DNA from: Streptomyces sp. Go-475
GTDB taxonomy: Bacteria; Actinomycetota; Actinomycetes; Streptomycetales; Streptomycetaceae
DNA: 64,000 bases
Assembly (NCBI RefSeq): GCF_003330845.1
Contig: NZ_CP026121.1
Location: 4,197,501 to 4,261,500 of the forward strand
Direction of reading: 5' to 3'
Part shown: positions 8,724 through 17,500 of the stretch, in pieces
Position numbering within the stretch: the first letter of the stretch is position 1
How the letters are laid out: the number at the start of each line of letters is the position of its first letter
Notes under the pieces: model-generated
What the model saw: the letters and a program-made list of their open reading frames with translations, nothing else
What the model was told of the DNA's origin: nothing
Database searches by the model: none
Program-made: the position numbers and the translations under genes

Positions 8724-10481
8724 ATGACGTTGCTCACGGGCGCGCGGGAGCGCAGGGTGCGGACCGGCGAAGTCGAGCTGTGCGTGGCCGAGCTGGGCGA
8801 TCCCGGCCGGCCGACGGTCGTGCTGGTGCACGGCTACCCCGACAGCAAGGAGGTCTGGTCGGAGGTCGCCGCGCGGCTCGCGGGTCGGTTCCACGTGGTG
8901 GCGTACGACGTCCGCGGCCACGGCCGGTCGACGGCGCCGCGGCCGCTGCGGGGCGGCTTCACGCTGGAGAAGCTGACGGACGACTTCCTGGCCGTCGCGG
9001 ACGCGGTGAGCCCGGACCGGCCCGTGCACCTGGTGGGGCACGACTGGGGCTCGGTGCAGGGCTGGGAGTTCACCACCGTCGAACGCACCGAGGGCCGCGT
9101 CGCCTCCTTCACGTCGGTGTCCGGGCCGTCCCTCGACCACTTCGGCCACTGGCGCGACCGGCGCGTGAAGCGCCCCACCCCGCGCCGGGTCGGCCAGCTC
9201 CTCGGGCAAGGCGCCAGGTCCTGGTACGTCTATCTGCTGCATACGCCCGTGCTGCCCGAGCTGGCCTGGCGCGGCCCGCTCGGCAAGCGGTGGCCCCGGG
9301 TCCTGGAGCGCGTCGAGAAGGTGCCCCGGGGCGACTACCCCACCTCGTCCCTGCCCTCGGACGCCGCCCACGGTGCCTGGCTGTACCGCGACAACGTACG
9401 GCACCGGCTGCGCGACCCCCGCCCGGACGCGTACGCCCACGCCCCCGTGCAGCTCGTCACGCCCCTGGGCGACCGGTTCCTGTCGGAGCGGCTCCACGAC
9501 GACCTGGAGCAGTGGGTGCCGCGGCTGACCCGGAGGACGGTCCAGGCGGGGCACTGGATTCCCCGGACGCGTCCCGACCAGCTGGCCGCCTGGATCACGG
9601 AGTTCGTGACGTCCGTCGAGGACGACCGGCCCCGGCCGGCGGCGGGCGGCAGGCACGCCGAGCGGTTCGGCGGGCAGCTCGTACTGGTCACCGGGGCGGG
9701 CAGCGGCATCGGGCGGGCGACGGCGCTCGCCTTCGCCGAGGCCGGCGCGCGCGTGGTCGCCGTCGACCGGAACGCGGAGGCGGCGGCCCGCACCGCCGAG
9801 TCCTCCCGCCTGGCGGGCGCGCCCGAGGCCTGGGCGGAGACGGCCGACGTCTCCGACGAGCAGGCCATGGAGCGCCTCGCCGCGAAGGTCGGCGCCGAGT
9901 ACGGCGTGGTCGACGTCCTCGTGAACAACGCCGGGATCGGACTGTCCGGCTCCTTCTTCGACACCACCCCGGAGGACTGGAAGAAGGTCCTCGACATCAA
10001 CCTGTGGGGCGTGATCCACGGCTGCCGGCTCTTCGGCCGGCGGATGGCCGAGCGGGGGCAGGGCGGCCACATCGTCAACGTGGCCTCGGCGGCGGCGTAT
10101 CAGCCGTCCCGGGCGCTGCCCGCGTACAGCACCTCCAAGGCGGCCGTGCTGATGCTCAGCGAGTGCCTGCGGGCGGAACTCGCCCGGCAGGGGATCGGCG
10201 TGACGGCGGTCTGCCCCGGCTTCGTCAACACCGCCATCACCTCCACGGCGCACTTCGCCGGGGTCGACGCCGAGGAGGAGAAGCGGCTCCAGCGGCGCGT
10301 CGCCCGTATCTACGGGCTGCGCAACTATCCGCCGGAGAAGGTGGCCGGGGCGATCCTGCGGGCCGTGGCACGCAACGAGGCGGTGGTTCCGGTGACGCCG
10401 GAGGCCCGGGGCGCCCGGGTACTGTCGCGGTTCGCGCCGGGGATCTTGCGGCGGATCGCGCGGGTGAAGCCGCCGGTCTGA
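8724..10481 (+). CDS. EphD-type fusion: alpha/beta hydrolase + short-chain dehydrogenase
   Basis: A 585-residue two-domain protein. Residues about 15-295 are an alpha/beta hydrolase of the epoxide-hydrolase kind: oxyanion motif HGYPD at 36-40, nucleophile elbow GHDWGS with Asp107, and candidate His277. Residues about 315-585 are a short-chain dehydrogenase/reductase with TGAGSGIG at 323-330, NNAG at 401-404 and the Ser455, Tyr468, Lys472 triad, so both halves look active. This domain order is that of EphD of Mycobacterium tuberculosis, linked there to lipid (mycolate) modification. Streptomyces lacks mycolates, so the substrate here is unknown; a coupled epoxide-to-diol-to-ketone route on a lipid is one guess. 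It is monocistronic. Confidence 0.9.
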   Translation: MTLLTGARERRVRTGEVELCVAELGDPGRPTVVLVHGYPDSKEVWSEVAARLAGRFHVVAYDVRGHGRSTAPRPLRGGFTLEKLTDDFLAVADAVSPDRPVHLVGHDWGSVQGWEFTTVERTEGRVASFTSVSGPSLDHFGHWRDRRVKRPTPRRVGQLLGQGARSWYVYLLHTPVLPELAWRGPLGKRWPRVLERVEKVPRGDYPTSSLPSDAAHGAWLYRDNVRHRLRDPRPDAYAHAPVQLVTPLGDRFLSERLHDDLEQWVPRLTRRTVQAGHWIPRTRPDQLAAWITEFVTSVEDDRPRPAAGGRHAERFGGQLVLVTGAGSGIGRATALAFAEAGARVVAVDRNAEAAARTAESSRLAGAPEAWAETADVSDEQAMERLAAKVGAEYGVVDVLVNNAGIGLSGSFFDTTPEDWKKVLDINLWGVIHGCRLFGRRMAERGQGGHIVNVASAAAYQPSRALPAYSTSKAAVLMLSECLRAELARQGIGVTAVCPGFVNTAITSTAHFAGVDAEEEKRLQRRVARIYGLRNYPPEKVAGAILRAVARNEAVVPVTPEARGARVLSRFAPGILRRIARVKPPV

Positions 10482-10510
10482 CGGCTCAAGACAGCGTAAA
10501 CGAAGGCCAG

Positions 10511-10564
10511 TTGTCCACAGAATCGCCAATTCCCCTGTGGATAACACCACTTGGCTGTGGATCA
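10511..10564. promoter_or_regulatory. DnaA-box cluster 2
   Basis: Within 54 bp upstream of kptA: TTGTCCACA (10511-10519), TGTGGATAA (10536-10544, reverse strand) and TGTGGATCA (10556-10564, reverse, one mismatch). The first two are strong Streptomyces DnaA boxes facing each other. The group ends 57 bp before the kptA start, so it may also affect that promoter. Confidence 0.65.
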
Positions 10565-10620
10565 AACCTGCGGATCGAAACTCGATCGCGTGATTCACGT
10601 CTCTCCCGCACCCTGGTCGC

Positions 10621-11169
10621 ATGAACGAGAGACGCACCGTGAAGGTGTCGAAGTACCTTTCCAAACACCTCCGCCACCAGCCGGAACGGATCGGGCTGGT
10701 GCTCGACGAGGGCGGCTGGGTCGAGATCGACGCGCTGATCGCCGCAGCCGCCGCGCACGGCTTCCGCTTCACCCGCGACGAACTGGACCACGTCGTCGCC
10801 GCCAACGACAAGCGGCGCTTCGCCGTCGAGGGCACCCGGATCCGCGCCAGCCAGGGCCACAGCGTGGAGGTCGACCTCGGGCTGCCGCCCGCGACCCCGC
10901 CCGCGGACCTCTACCACGGCACCGTCGCCCGCGCCCTGGACGCGATCCGGGCCGAGGGGCTCCGGCCGATGAACCGGCATGCCGTGCACCTCTCACCCGA
11001 CCGCGAGACGGCGACCCGCGTGGGAGTCCGGCGTGGCCGTCCGGTCGTGCTGGAGGTGGACGCGGCGGCCATGCACCGCGACGGCCACGTCTTCCACGTC
11101 AGTGCGAACGGGGTCTGGCTGACCCAGGCCGTACCGCCGGGGTATCTGCGGTTTCCCGATCCTCACTGA
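10621..11169 (+). CDS. kptA: RNA 2'-phosphotransferase KptA/Tpt1
   Basis: A 182-residue member of the Tpt1/KptA family, which moves a 2'-phosphate from an RNA splice-type junction to NAD+. The N-terminal winged part has [17 protein letters not shown] with the conserved Arg and His; the C-terminal ADP-ribosyltransferase-like part has LYHGT, RHAVHLS and VSANGVWLT, all family hallmarks. Bacteria lack the tRNA splicing that eukaryotic Tpt1 serves, so its natural substrate is not settled; removal of 2'-phosphate or NAD-dependent RNA modification has been proposed. The ATG at 10621 has only a weak ribosome site. It follows DnaA-box cluster 2. Confidence 0.95.
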   Translation: MNERRTVKVSKYLSKHLRHQPERIGLVLDEGGWVEIDALIAAAAAHGFRFTRDELDHVVAANDKRRFAVEGTRIRASQGHSVEVDLGLPPATPPADLYHGTVARALDAIRAEGLRPMNRHAVHLSPDRETATRVGVRRGRPVVLEVDAAAMHRDGHVFHVSANGVWLTQAVPPGYLRFPDPH

Positions 11170-11231
11170 CCTACCGATCCCCACGGACCTAGCGATCCTC
11201 ACTGCCCTACCGTTCGTGACCGAGGGTGACT

Positions 11232-11245
11232 GTTTCACGTGAAAC
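11232..11245. promoter_or_regulatory. parS site (perfect)
   Basis: GTTTCACGTGAAAC, the ParB-binding palindrome of Streptomyces, in the 111-bp gap between kptA and the oxidoreductase gene, 35 bp before the latter's start. It is the leftmost parS of the window. Confidence 0.93.
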
Positions 11246-11280
11246 AGGGGCACCCGCAGGGGTCCCTTAGGCTCGACGTC

Positions 11281-12183
11281 ATGAGTTTGCGTCTGAGCAC
11301 CGTGATCCTCCCCCACCGCCGCTGGCACGAAGGCGGCCGTGCGACCTGGACGCGCGCCGAGCAGCTCGGCTTCCACACCGCGTACACCTACGACCACCTG
11401 TCCTGGCGCAGCTTCCGGGACGGCCCGTGGTTCGGCGCCGTGCCGACCCTCACCGCCGCCGCGACCGTCACCGACCGGCTGCGGCTGGGCACCCTGGTGA
11501 CCTCGCCGAACTTCCGGCACCCGGTGCCCCTCGCCAAGGAGCTGATCTCCCTGGACGACATCTCCGGCGGGCGCGTCACGCTCGGTATCGGCGCGGGCGG
11601 ATCCGGCTTCGACGCCACCGCGCTCGGCCAGGAGCCGTGGACGCCGCGGGAGCGCGCCGACCGCTTCGGTGAGTTCGTCCCGCTGCTCGACCGGCTGCTC
11701 AGCGAGAGCGCGGTGTCCTTCGAGGGCGACTTCTACTCGGCCCACGAGGCGCGGAACATCCCCGGCTGCGTGCAGCGTCCCCGGCTGCCGTTCGCGGTGG
11801 CCGCGACCGGGCCGCGCGGGATGCGGCTCGCCGCCCGGTACGGACAGGCGTGGGTGACCACCGGCGACCCCAAGCTGTACGAGAACGGCACTCCCGACCA
11901 GTCGATTCAGGCCATTCGCGGACAGGCGGAGAAGCTGGCCGACATCTGCGCCGAGATCGGCCGGGACATGACCGACCTCGACAAGGTCCTGCTCACCGGG
12001 TTCACCCCGGAGCGCGGCGGCCCGCTGCAGTCCCTGGACGCCTTCGTCGACTTCGCCGGCCGGCACGCGGAACTGGGCTTCACCGAGCTGGTGATCCACT
12101 GGCCGATCCCCGACTCGGACTTCGCGGCGGACGAGAAGGTCTTCGAGCGGATCGCCATGGAGGCGCCGGCGCAGCTGCGCTGA
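11281..12183 (+). CDS. LLM-class (luciferase-like) flavin-dependent oxidoreductase
   Basis: A 300-residue TIM-barrel enzyme of the bacterial luciferase-like family that uses FMN or F420. The ATG at 11281 gives the usual start [12 protein letters not shown]; the frame is open upstream to 11239 but that part is the parS site. Markers are [27 protein letters not shown] and [13 protein letters not shown], the last a hallmark of F420-dependent members. The C-terminal part ends in [16 protein letters not shown]. The substrate is not predictable. No operon partner is visible. Confidence 0.88.
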   Translation: MSLRLSTVILPHRRWHEGGRATWTRAEQLGFHTAYTYDHLSWRSFRDGPWFGAVPTLTAAATVTDRLRLGTLVTSPNFRHPVPLAKELISLDDISGGRVTLGIGAGGSGFDATALGQEPWTPRERADRFGEFVPLLDRLLSESAVSFEGDFYSAHEARNIPGCVQRPRLPFAVAATGPRGMRLAARYGQAWVTTGDPKLYENGTPDQSIQAIRGQAEKLADICAEIGRDMTDLDKVLLTGFTPERGGPLQSLDAFVDFAGRHAELGFTELVIHWPIPDSDFAADEKVFERIAMEAPAQLR

Positions 12184-12194
12184 CGTGTCCGGCC

Positions 12195-12305
12195 GGTGAG
12201 GGGCTTCTGGTCAGCAGCTCTTGGTGAGCAGCTCTTGGTGAGCAGCTCTTGCTACGGAGTCCGGGTGAGGGGCTCCTGGAGGAGTTCCTGGTGAGGGGCT
12301 CCTGG
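12195..12305. repeat. short interspersed and tandem repeats
   Basis: Two repeat types interleave after the oxidoreductase gene. A 14-bp unit (TGAGCAGCTCTTGG and variants) is repeated three times in tandem at 12211-12252. A 16-bp unit, GGTGAGGGGCTYCTGG, occurs at 12195-12210, 12264-12279 and 12290-12305. No reading frame uses them. Confidence 0.85.
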
Positions 12306-12375
12306 TGAGGGCGGTATCCACTCACTTGTGCGGAGTCCCGCACGCCCGTGCAGGCATATGCGGGACAATGGCCGG

Positions 12376-13254
12376 GTGACCTCAGCGACCCGACAGCCCG
12401 AGACCGCCGCCCGGACCCTCCCGCCGCGGCTGATCGCCACCGACCTCGACGGCACCCTGCTGCGCGACGACAAGTCGGTGTCCCCCCGCACGGTCGCCGC
12501 CCTGGCCGCCGCTGAGGAGGCGGGCATCGAGGTCTTCTTCGTCACCGGCCGCCCGGCCCGCTGGATGGACGTCGTCAGCGACCACGTGCACGGCCACGGC
12601 CTGGCGATCTGCGGCAACGGCGCCGCCGTGGTCGACCTGCACGGCGGCCCCGGCGCCCACCGGTTCGTGAAGGTGCGGGAGCTGGCGCGGGAGAACGCCC
12701 TGGACGCCGTACGGCTGCTGCGCGAGGCGGCGCCCGGCACGGTGTACGCGGTGGAGCAGACGTACGGCTTCTATCAGGAGCCGGCGTACCCGAAGCTGCA
12801 CATGGAGATACCGGACAGCCTCGCCCCGGCCGAGGAACTGCTGTCTGCGGACCATCCGGCGGCCGCGGAACCGGTGCTGAAGATCCTCGCCTACCACCCC
12901 GAGATCGACCCCGACGCCTTCCTCACCCTGGCCCGGCTCGCCATCGGCGACCGCGCCAACGTGACCCGCTCCAGCCCCAGCGCCCTGCTGGAGATCAGCG
13001 GCCCCGCGGTGTCCAAGGCCAGCACGCTCGCCCTGTGCTGCGCCGAGCGCGGCATCTCGCACGAGGAGGTCGTCGCCTTCGGCGACATGCCCAACGACGT
13101 CGAGATGCTCACCTGGGCAGGCCGGTCGTACGCGATGGGCAACGCCCACCCGGACGTGATCGCCGCCGCGTCCGGGCGGACGGTCGCGAACAACGACGAC
13201 GGGGTGGCGGTCGTGATCGAGGAGCTGCTGGCCGAGCTGCCGGGGCGGCCTTAG
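12376..13254 (+). CDS. HAD superfamily (Cof-type) phosphatase
   Basis: A 292-residue HAD hydrolase related to the one at 3482-4285. Motif I is DLDGT ([15 protein letters not shown]), motif II FVTGR and motif IV GDMPNDVEM; a C2B cap lies between. The frame is open upstream to 12328, but the GTG at 12376 gives the N-terminus closest to its paralogues; neither start has a strong ribosome site, so the first 15 residues are uncertain. It converges on the LytM-type gene, with two 15-bp tandem repeats in between. Confidence 0.88.
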   Translation: MTSATRQPETAARTLPPRLIATDLDGTLLRDDKSVSPRTVAALAAAEEAGIEVFFVTGRPARWMDVVSDHVHGHGLAICGNGAAVVDLHGGPGAHRFVKVRELARENALDAVRLLREAAPGTVYAVEQTYGFYQEPAYPKLHMEIPDSLAPAEELLSADHPAAAEPVLKILAYHPEIDPDAFLTLARLAIGDRANVTRSSPSALLEISGPAVSKASTLALCCAERGISHEEVVAFGDMPNDVEMLTWAGRSYAMGNAHPDVIAAASGRTVANNDDGVAVVIEELLAELPGRP

Positions 13255-13268
13255 CCGCAGGTCCGCCG

Positions 13269-13298
13269 ATCCGCGGGTCCGCCATCCGCGGGTCCGCC
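13269..13298. repeat. 15-bp tandem repeat between converging genes
   Basis: ATCCGCGGGTCCGCC twice in direct succession, flanked on both sides by partial copies (GGTCCGCC). It lies between the HAD phosphatase stop and the end of the LytM-type gene and contains CCGCGG palindromes, so it could help terminate transcription. Confidence 0.75.
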
Positions 13299-13310
13299 GG
13301 TCCGCCCTGG

Positions 13311-14366
13311 TCAGAGCGACACCCCTCGAGCCGCCAGCCACGACACCGGGTTCACCGCCGAGCCCATCTCCGGCGTGACCCGGGCCTCGAAGTGCAGGTG
13401 GGGTCCCGTGGAGTTGCCCGTGCTGCCCGACTGGCCGATCCACTGGCCCGGGCTGACGTGCTCGCCCTGGTCGACCGCGACCGACGCGAGATGGGCGTAC
13501 TGCGTGTAGTAGCCGCCCGCGTGCCTGAGCACGATCTCGATGCCGAAGGCGCCGCCGCAGGACACCCTAACGACCTGGCCGGCGCCCACGGCCCGCACGG
13601 GCGTGCCGATCGGCACCGCGAAGTCCTGCCCGGTGTGCCGGCTCGACCACCGCGCACCGCCGCTGCCGTAGGACGCGGACAGCTCGTACGTCTCGACGGG
13701 CGCGACCCAGTCGCTGGCGAACCCCGTCTCCGGCTGGTCGAGCCGGACGGCGCCGCGGCAGGCCCCGGCGGCGACCGAGGCGTCCGCCTGCCCCTGGAGC
13801 TGGGAACGTGCCGCTTCGAGCTTCTGCTCGATGTCCGACTTCAGAGCGGCGAGCCGGGTGTTCCGCGTCTCCAGTGCCTCCCACTGGGCCGCTGCCTTGG
13901 CCTCGTCCGCCGCCAGGCGCGCCTCGGCCCGGCGGTTCTTGGAGATCGCGTTGTTCAGGGCGAGATCCGCCTGCGAGAAAGCGTGCTGACCGCGCATCAG
14001 GTCGTCGGGGCTGTCGGCCAGGATCATCTGCGCGGCCACCGGCAGGCCACCGCTGGTGCGGTACTGGGCGCGGGCGATCCGCCCCAGGTCCTCGTGCAGA
14101 TCGGCGATGTGCCGCCGCTGGGCGTCCAGGAGCTCCTCCGCCCGCTGGGCCCTGGCCCGTTGCTCGTCGGCCTCCTTGCGGCCGGCCTCGTACTGCTGGG
14201 TCGCCACCGCGGCCTCTTCGTACAGCCGCACCACCTCGGCGCTGAGGCCACTCGCGCCGCTGCCGCTCCCGGGTTCCTTCTCCACCGCCGTGGGCCGGGC
14301 CCCGAGGACCGCCAGCGCGCCCAGCAGGACCGGAACCAGCAGCCGCAGACGGCGATGTGAGCGCAT
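13311..14366 (-). CDS. secreted M23/LytM-type peptidoglycan hydrolase
   Basis: A 351-residue exported protein. Residues 1-23 are a signal peptide (basic start, then LLVPVLLGALAVLGA). Residues about 40-195 form long coiled coils, like the EnvC/NlpD kind of LytM factor. The C-terminal M23 domain keeps the zinc and catalytic residues: His244 and Asp248 in HTGQDF, and His323 and His325 in HLHFEA. It should cleave peptidoglycan cross-bridges or activate an amidase outside the membrane. It lies downstream of cydCD, whose terminator hairpin separates them. Confidence 0.9.
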   Translation of the reverse strand: MRSHRRLRLLVPVLLGALAVLGARPTAVEKEPGSGSGASGLSAEVVRLYEEAAVATQQYEAGRKEADEQRARAQRAEELLDAQRRHIADLHEDLGRIARAQYRTSGGLPVAAQMILADSPDDLMRGQHAFSQADLALNNAISKNRRAEARLAADEAKAAAQWEALETRNTRLAALKSDIEQKLEAARSQLQGQADASVAAGACRGAVRLDQPETGFASDWVAPVETYELSASYGSGGARWSSRHTGQDFAVPIGTPVRAVGAGQVVRVSCGGAFGIEIVLRHAGGYYTQYAHLASVAVDQGEHVSPGQWIGQSGSTGNSTGPHLHFEARVTPEMGSAVNPVSWLAARGVSL

Positions 14367-14476
14367 GTCAGTGATCGTCGCCCAGCCCGGCGGTCCCGGT
14401 CCTGTTCATGTCGTACGGCCGGGGGACCGGCTGCCCCGAACGGATCAGCGCGGCGCCGGGTCCCGGCCGGGACCAG

Positions 14477-14510
14477 CCAGCCCGGGGCCTTGGCGGCGGG
14501 CCCCGGCTGG
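14477..14510 (-). terminator. cydCD terminator hairpin
   Basis: A GC-rich stem of about 12 bp with one bulge and a 9-base loop, 11 bases past the cydCD stop. There is no T-run, as is common in Streptomyces. Confidence 0.6.
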
Positions 14511-14520
14511 TCCGTACGCG

Positions 14521-17500
14521 TCAGGGCGCTCCCACGAGGGACTCCGCCGCCGCCTCGCGCTCCGCCATGTCCCGCAGCGGCCCGTCCGCGGACACCAGCT
14601 CCGCGTACGGCCCGCGCTGCACCACCCGTCCGCGATCCAGCACGAGCACCTCGTCCACCGCCTCCAGACCCGCCAACCGGTGCGTGATGAGCAGCGTCGT
14701 GCGCCCCTCCGTGGCGGCCAGCAGGTCCGCGGTGAGCGCGTCGGCGGTCGGCAGGTCCAGGTGCTCGGCGGGCTCGTCCAGCACCAGGACGGGGAAGTCG
14801 GCGAGCAGGGAGCGGGCCAGCGCCAGCCGCTGCCGCTGCCCCCCGGACAGCCGCGCCCCGTGCTCGCCGACCAGCGTGTCGAGCCCGTCGGGCAGGCTGT
14901 CGGCCCACTCCAGCAGCCGGGCCCGGCCCAGCGCGGCGCGCAGTTCGTCCTCGGTGGCGTCCTTCCGGGCGAGCAGCAGGTTCTCGCGCAGCGAGCTGTC
15001 GAAGAGGTGCGCGTCCTGCGCACACAGCCCGACGAGCCCGCGGACGTCGTCGCCGAGCAGGGCGTACGCGTCCACCCCCGCGAGCGTGTAGGAACCCGCC
15101 TCCGCGTCGAGGAACCGCAGCAGCACCTGCGCCAGCGTCGTCTTGCCGGAGCCGGAGGGTCCGACCACGGCGACCCGGCGGCCCTCCTCCAGGGTCAGAT
15201 CGAGGCCGGCGAGCGCGTGCCGCTCCTGCCCGGCGTGCCGCGCGGTCAGCCCCCTGACCTGGAGCGGGAACGGCGAGGCGGGCGCCTGCCGGGGCCGCTC
15301 CGGCTCCCCCACGGGCTCCGGGGCGTCCAGCACCTCGTACACCCGCTCCGCGCTGCGGCGCACCCGCTGCCGGTACTGCACGGCCAGCGGCAGCCCGAGC
15401 ACGGCCTCGAAGGCGGCCAGCGGGGTGAGGACGACGACGGCCATGGTCACGCCGTCCAGCCGCCCGCTGAGGACCGCCTGCGCGCCGAGCAGGGCGGCGG
15501 CCGTGACCGTGAGGCCGGAGATCAGCGCGGTGAGCCCGTCGCCGAGGGCCGTGGCGGTGGCGGCGCGCGAGGCGATCCGGGTGAGCACTCCGTCGGCCTC
15601 GCGCGCCTGGGCGGTCCGCGCCGGCAGGGCGCCGGCGACGGTCAGCTCCGCCGTGCCGGTGAGCAGGTCGGCCACCCGCGTCGCCAGTACTCCGCGGGCG
15701 GGGGCCAGCCGGTGCTCGGCCCGCCGGGCGACGGCACCGGTGACCAGCGGCACGCCGACACCTGCGGCCAGCAGCCCAGCCGCGAGCACGGCCCCGGCCT
15801 CGGGCAGCAGCCACGCCGTGAAGCCGACGGACGCGGCCGACACGACGACGGCCGCCCCGGCCGGCAGCAGCCACCGCAGCCAGTAGTCCTGCAGCGCGTC
15901 CACGTCCGCGACCAGCCGGGAGAGCAGATCGCCCCGGCGGGCCTCGCGCAGTCCGGCGGGCGCCAGCCGCTCCAGCCTGCGGAACACCGCGACCCTGGTG
16001 TCCGCCAGCATCCGCAGTACGGCATCGTGCGAAACCAGCCGCTCGGCGTACCGGAACACGGCCCGCCCGATCCCGAACGCCCGCGTCGCCGTCACTGCCA
16101 CCATCAGGTACAGCACGGGCGGCTGCTGCGACGCCCGCGAGATCAGCCACCCGGAGGTGGCCATGAGCCCCACGGCGCTCCCGAGCGCAAGGCTCCCCAG
16201 CAGCAGCGCGAGTCCCAGCCGCCCGCGCCGGGCACCGGACATGGCCCGGACGCGCGCGAGGACACCGCCGGAAGCGGGCCCGCCGCCGGACCCGGCCGAC
16301 GCGGAGGGCACAGCAGGGGCGGAACTCACAACAGACTCGGGCAGCTCAGCGTTGCCGGAACGCGCGCCATGGATCGCGGCAGGCGCCACGGTCACCGTGG
16401 GCACCACGTACTCCGCAGGCACCGCGGCGCCCTCGCGCTCCGCCAACCGCACCACCCGGTCCGCCACCCCCAGCAACGCCGGCCGGTGCACCACCAGCAG
16501 CACTGTCCGCCCGGCCGCCAGCCGCCGCACGGCCGCCACGACCTCGGCCTCCGTGGCCCCGTCCAGCGCGGCCGTGGGCTCGTCGAGCAGCAGCACGGGC
16601 CGGTCCGCGAGGAACGCCCGGGCCAGCGCGAGCCGCTGCCGCTGCCCGGCGGACAGCCCCGTCCCGTCCTCGCCGAGCCGGGTGCCGGCACCCTCGGGCA
16701 GCGCGTCCACGAACTCCAGCGCCCCGGCGTCCCGCAGCGCCCTCCGGACGGCCTCGTCGTCGGCGTCGGGCCGGGCCAGCCGTACGTTCTCGGCGATCGT
16801 CCCGGCGAACAGCTGCGGCCGCTGCGGCACCCACGCGACGCGGGACCGCCACTGCTCCAGATCGGCCTGGGCGAGGTCGACTCCCCCGACCCGCACGCGC
16901 CCCTCGGCCGCGGGCACGAACCCGAGCAGTACGTGCAGCAGCGTCGACTTGCCCGCCCCGCTCGGGCCCACCAGCGCGACCGTCTCCCCGGGCTCGACGG
17001 TGAAGGACACCTCCGAGACGGCGTCCGCCGACCGCCCCGGGTACCGGACGGTCACGCCCTCGAAGGCCAGCGCCCCGTCCGGCACGGCCTTGGAACCGGG
17101 CGCCGGAACGGGCGTCTCCAGGACGGCGAAGATCTCCTCGGCCGCGGCGAGCCCCTCCGCCGCCGCGTGGTACTGCGCCCCGACCTGCCGCAACGGCAGA
17201 TACGCCTCGGGCGCCAGGATCAGGATGACCAGGCCGATGTACAGGTCCATCTCGCCGTGCACCAGCCGCATGCCGATCGTCACGGCGACCAGCGCCACCG
17301 AGATCGTCGCGAGCAGCTCCAGCGCGAACGAGGAGATGAAGGCGATCCGCAGCGTCCGCATGGTCGCCCGCCGGTACTCGCCGGTGATCCGCCGGATCGA
17401 CTCGGCCTGAGCCTTCGCACGGCCGAACACCTTCAGCGTCGGCAGCCCCGCGACGACGTCCAGGAAGTGCCCGGACAGCCGCGACAGCAGCCGCCACTGA

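Noticed and set aside
8643..10835. A 730-residue minus-strand frame over the EphD-type gene
   Set aside because: Antisense shadow with random composition; the plus-strand gene has full catalytic motifs.
12328..12375. Longer N-terminus for the second HAD phosphatase
   Set aside because: The added residues match no family and the GTG at 12376 aligns with its paralogue.
14367..14520. A c-di-AMP (ydaO) riboswitch before the LytM-type gene
   Set aside because: The region lacks the conserved core; the structure present is a terminator hairpin of cydCD.
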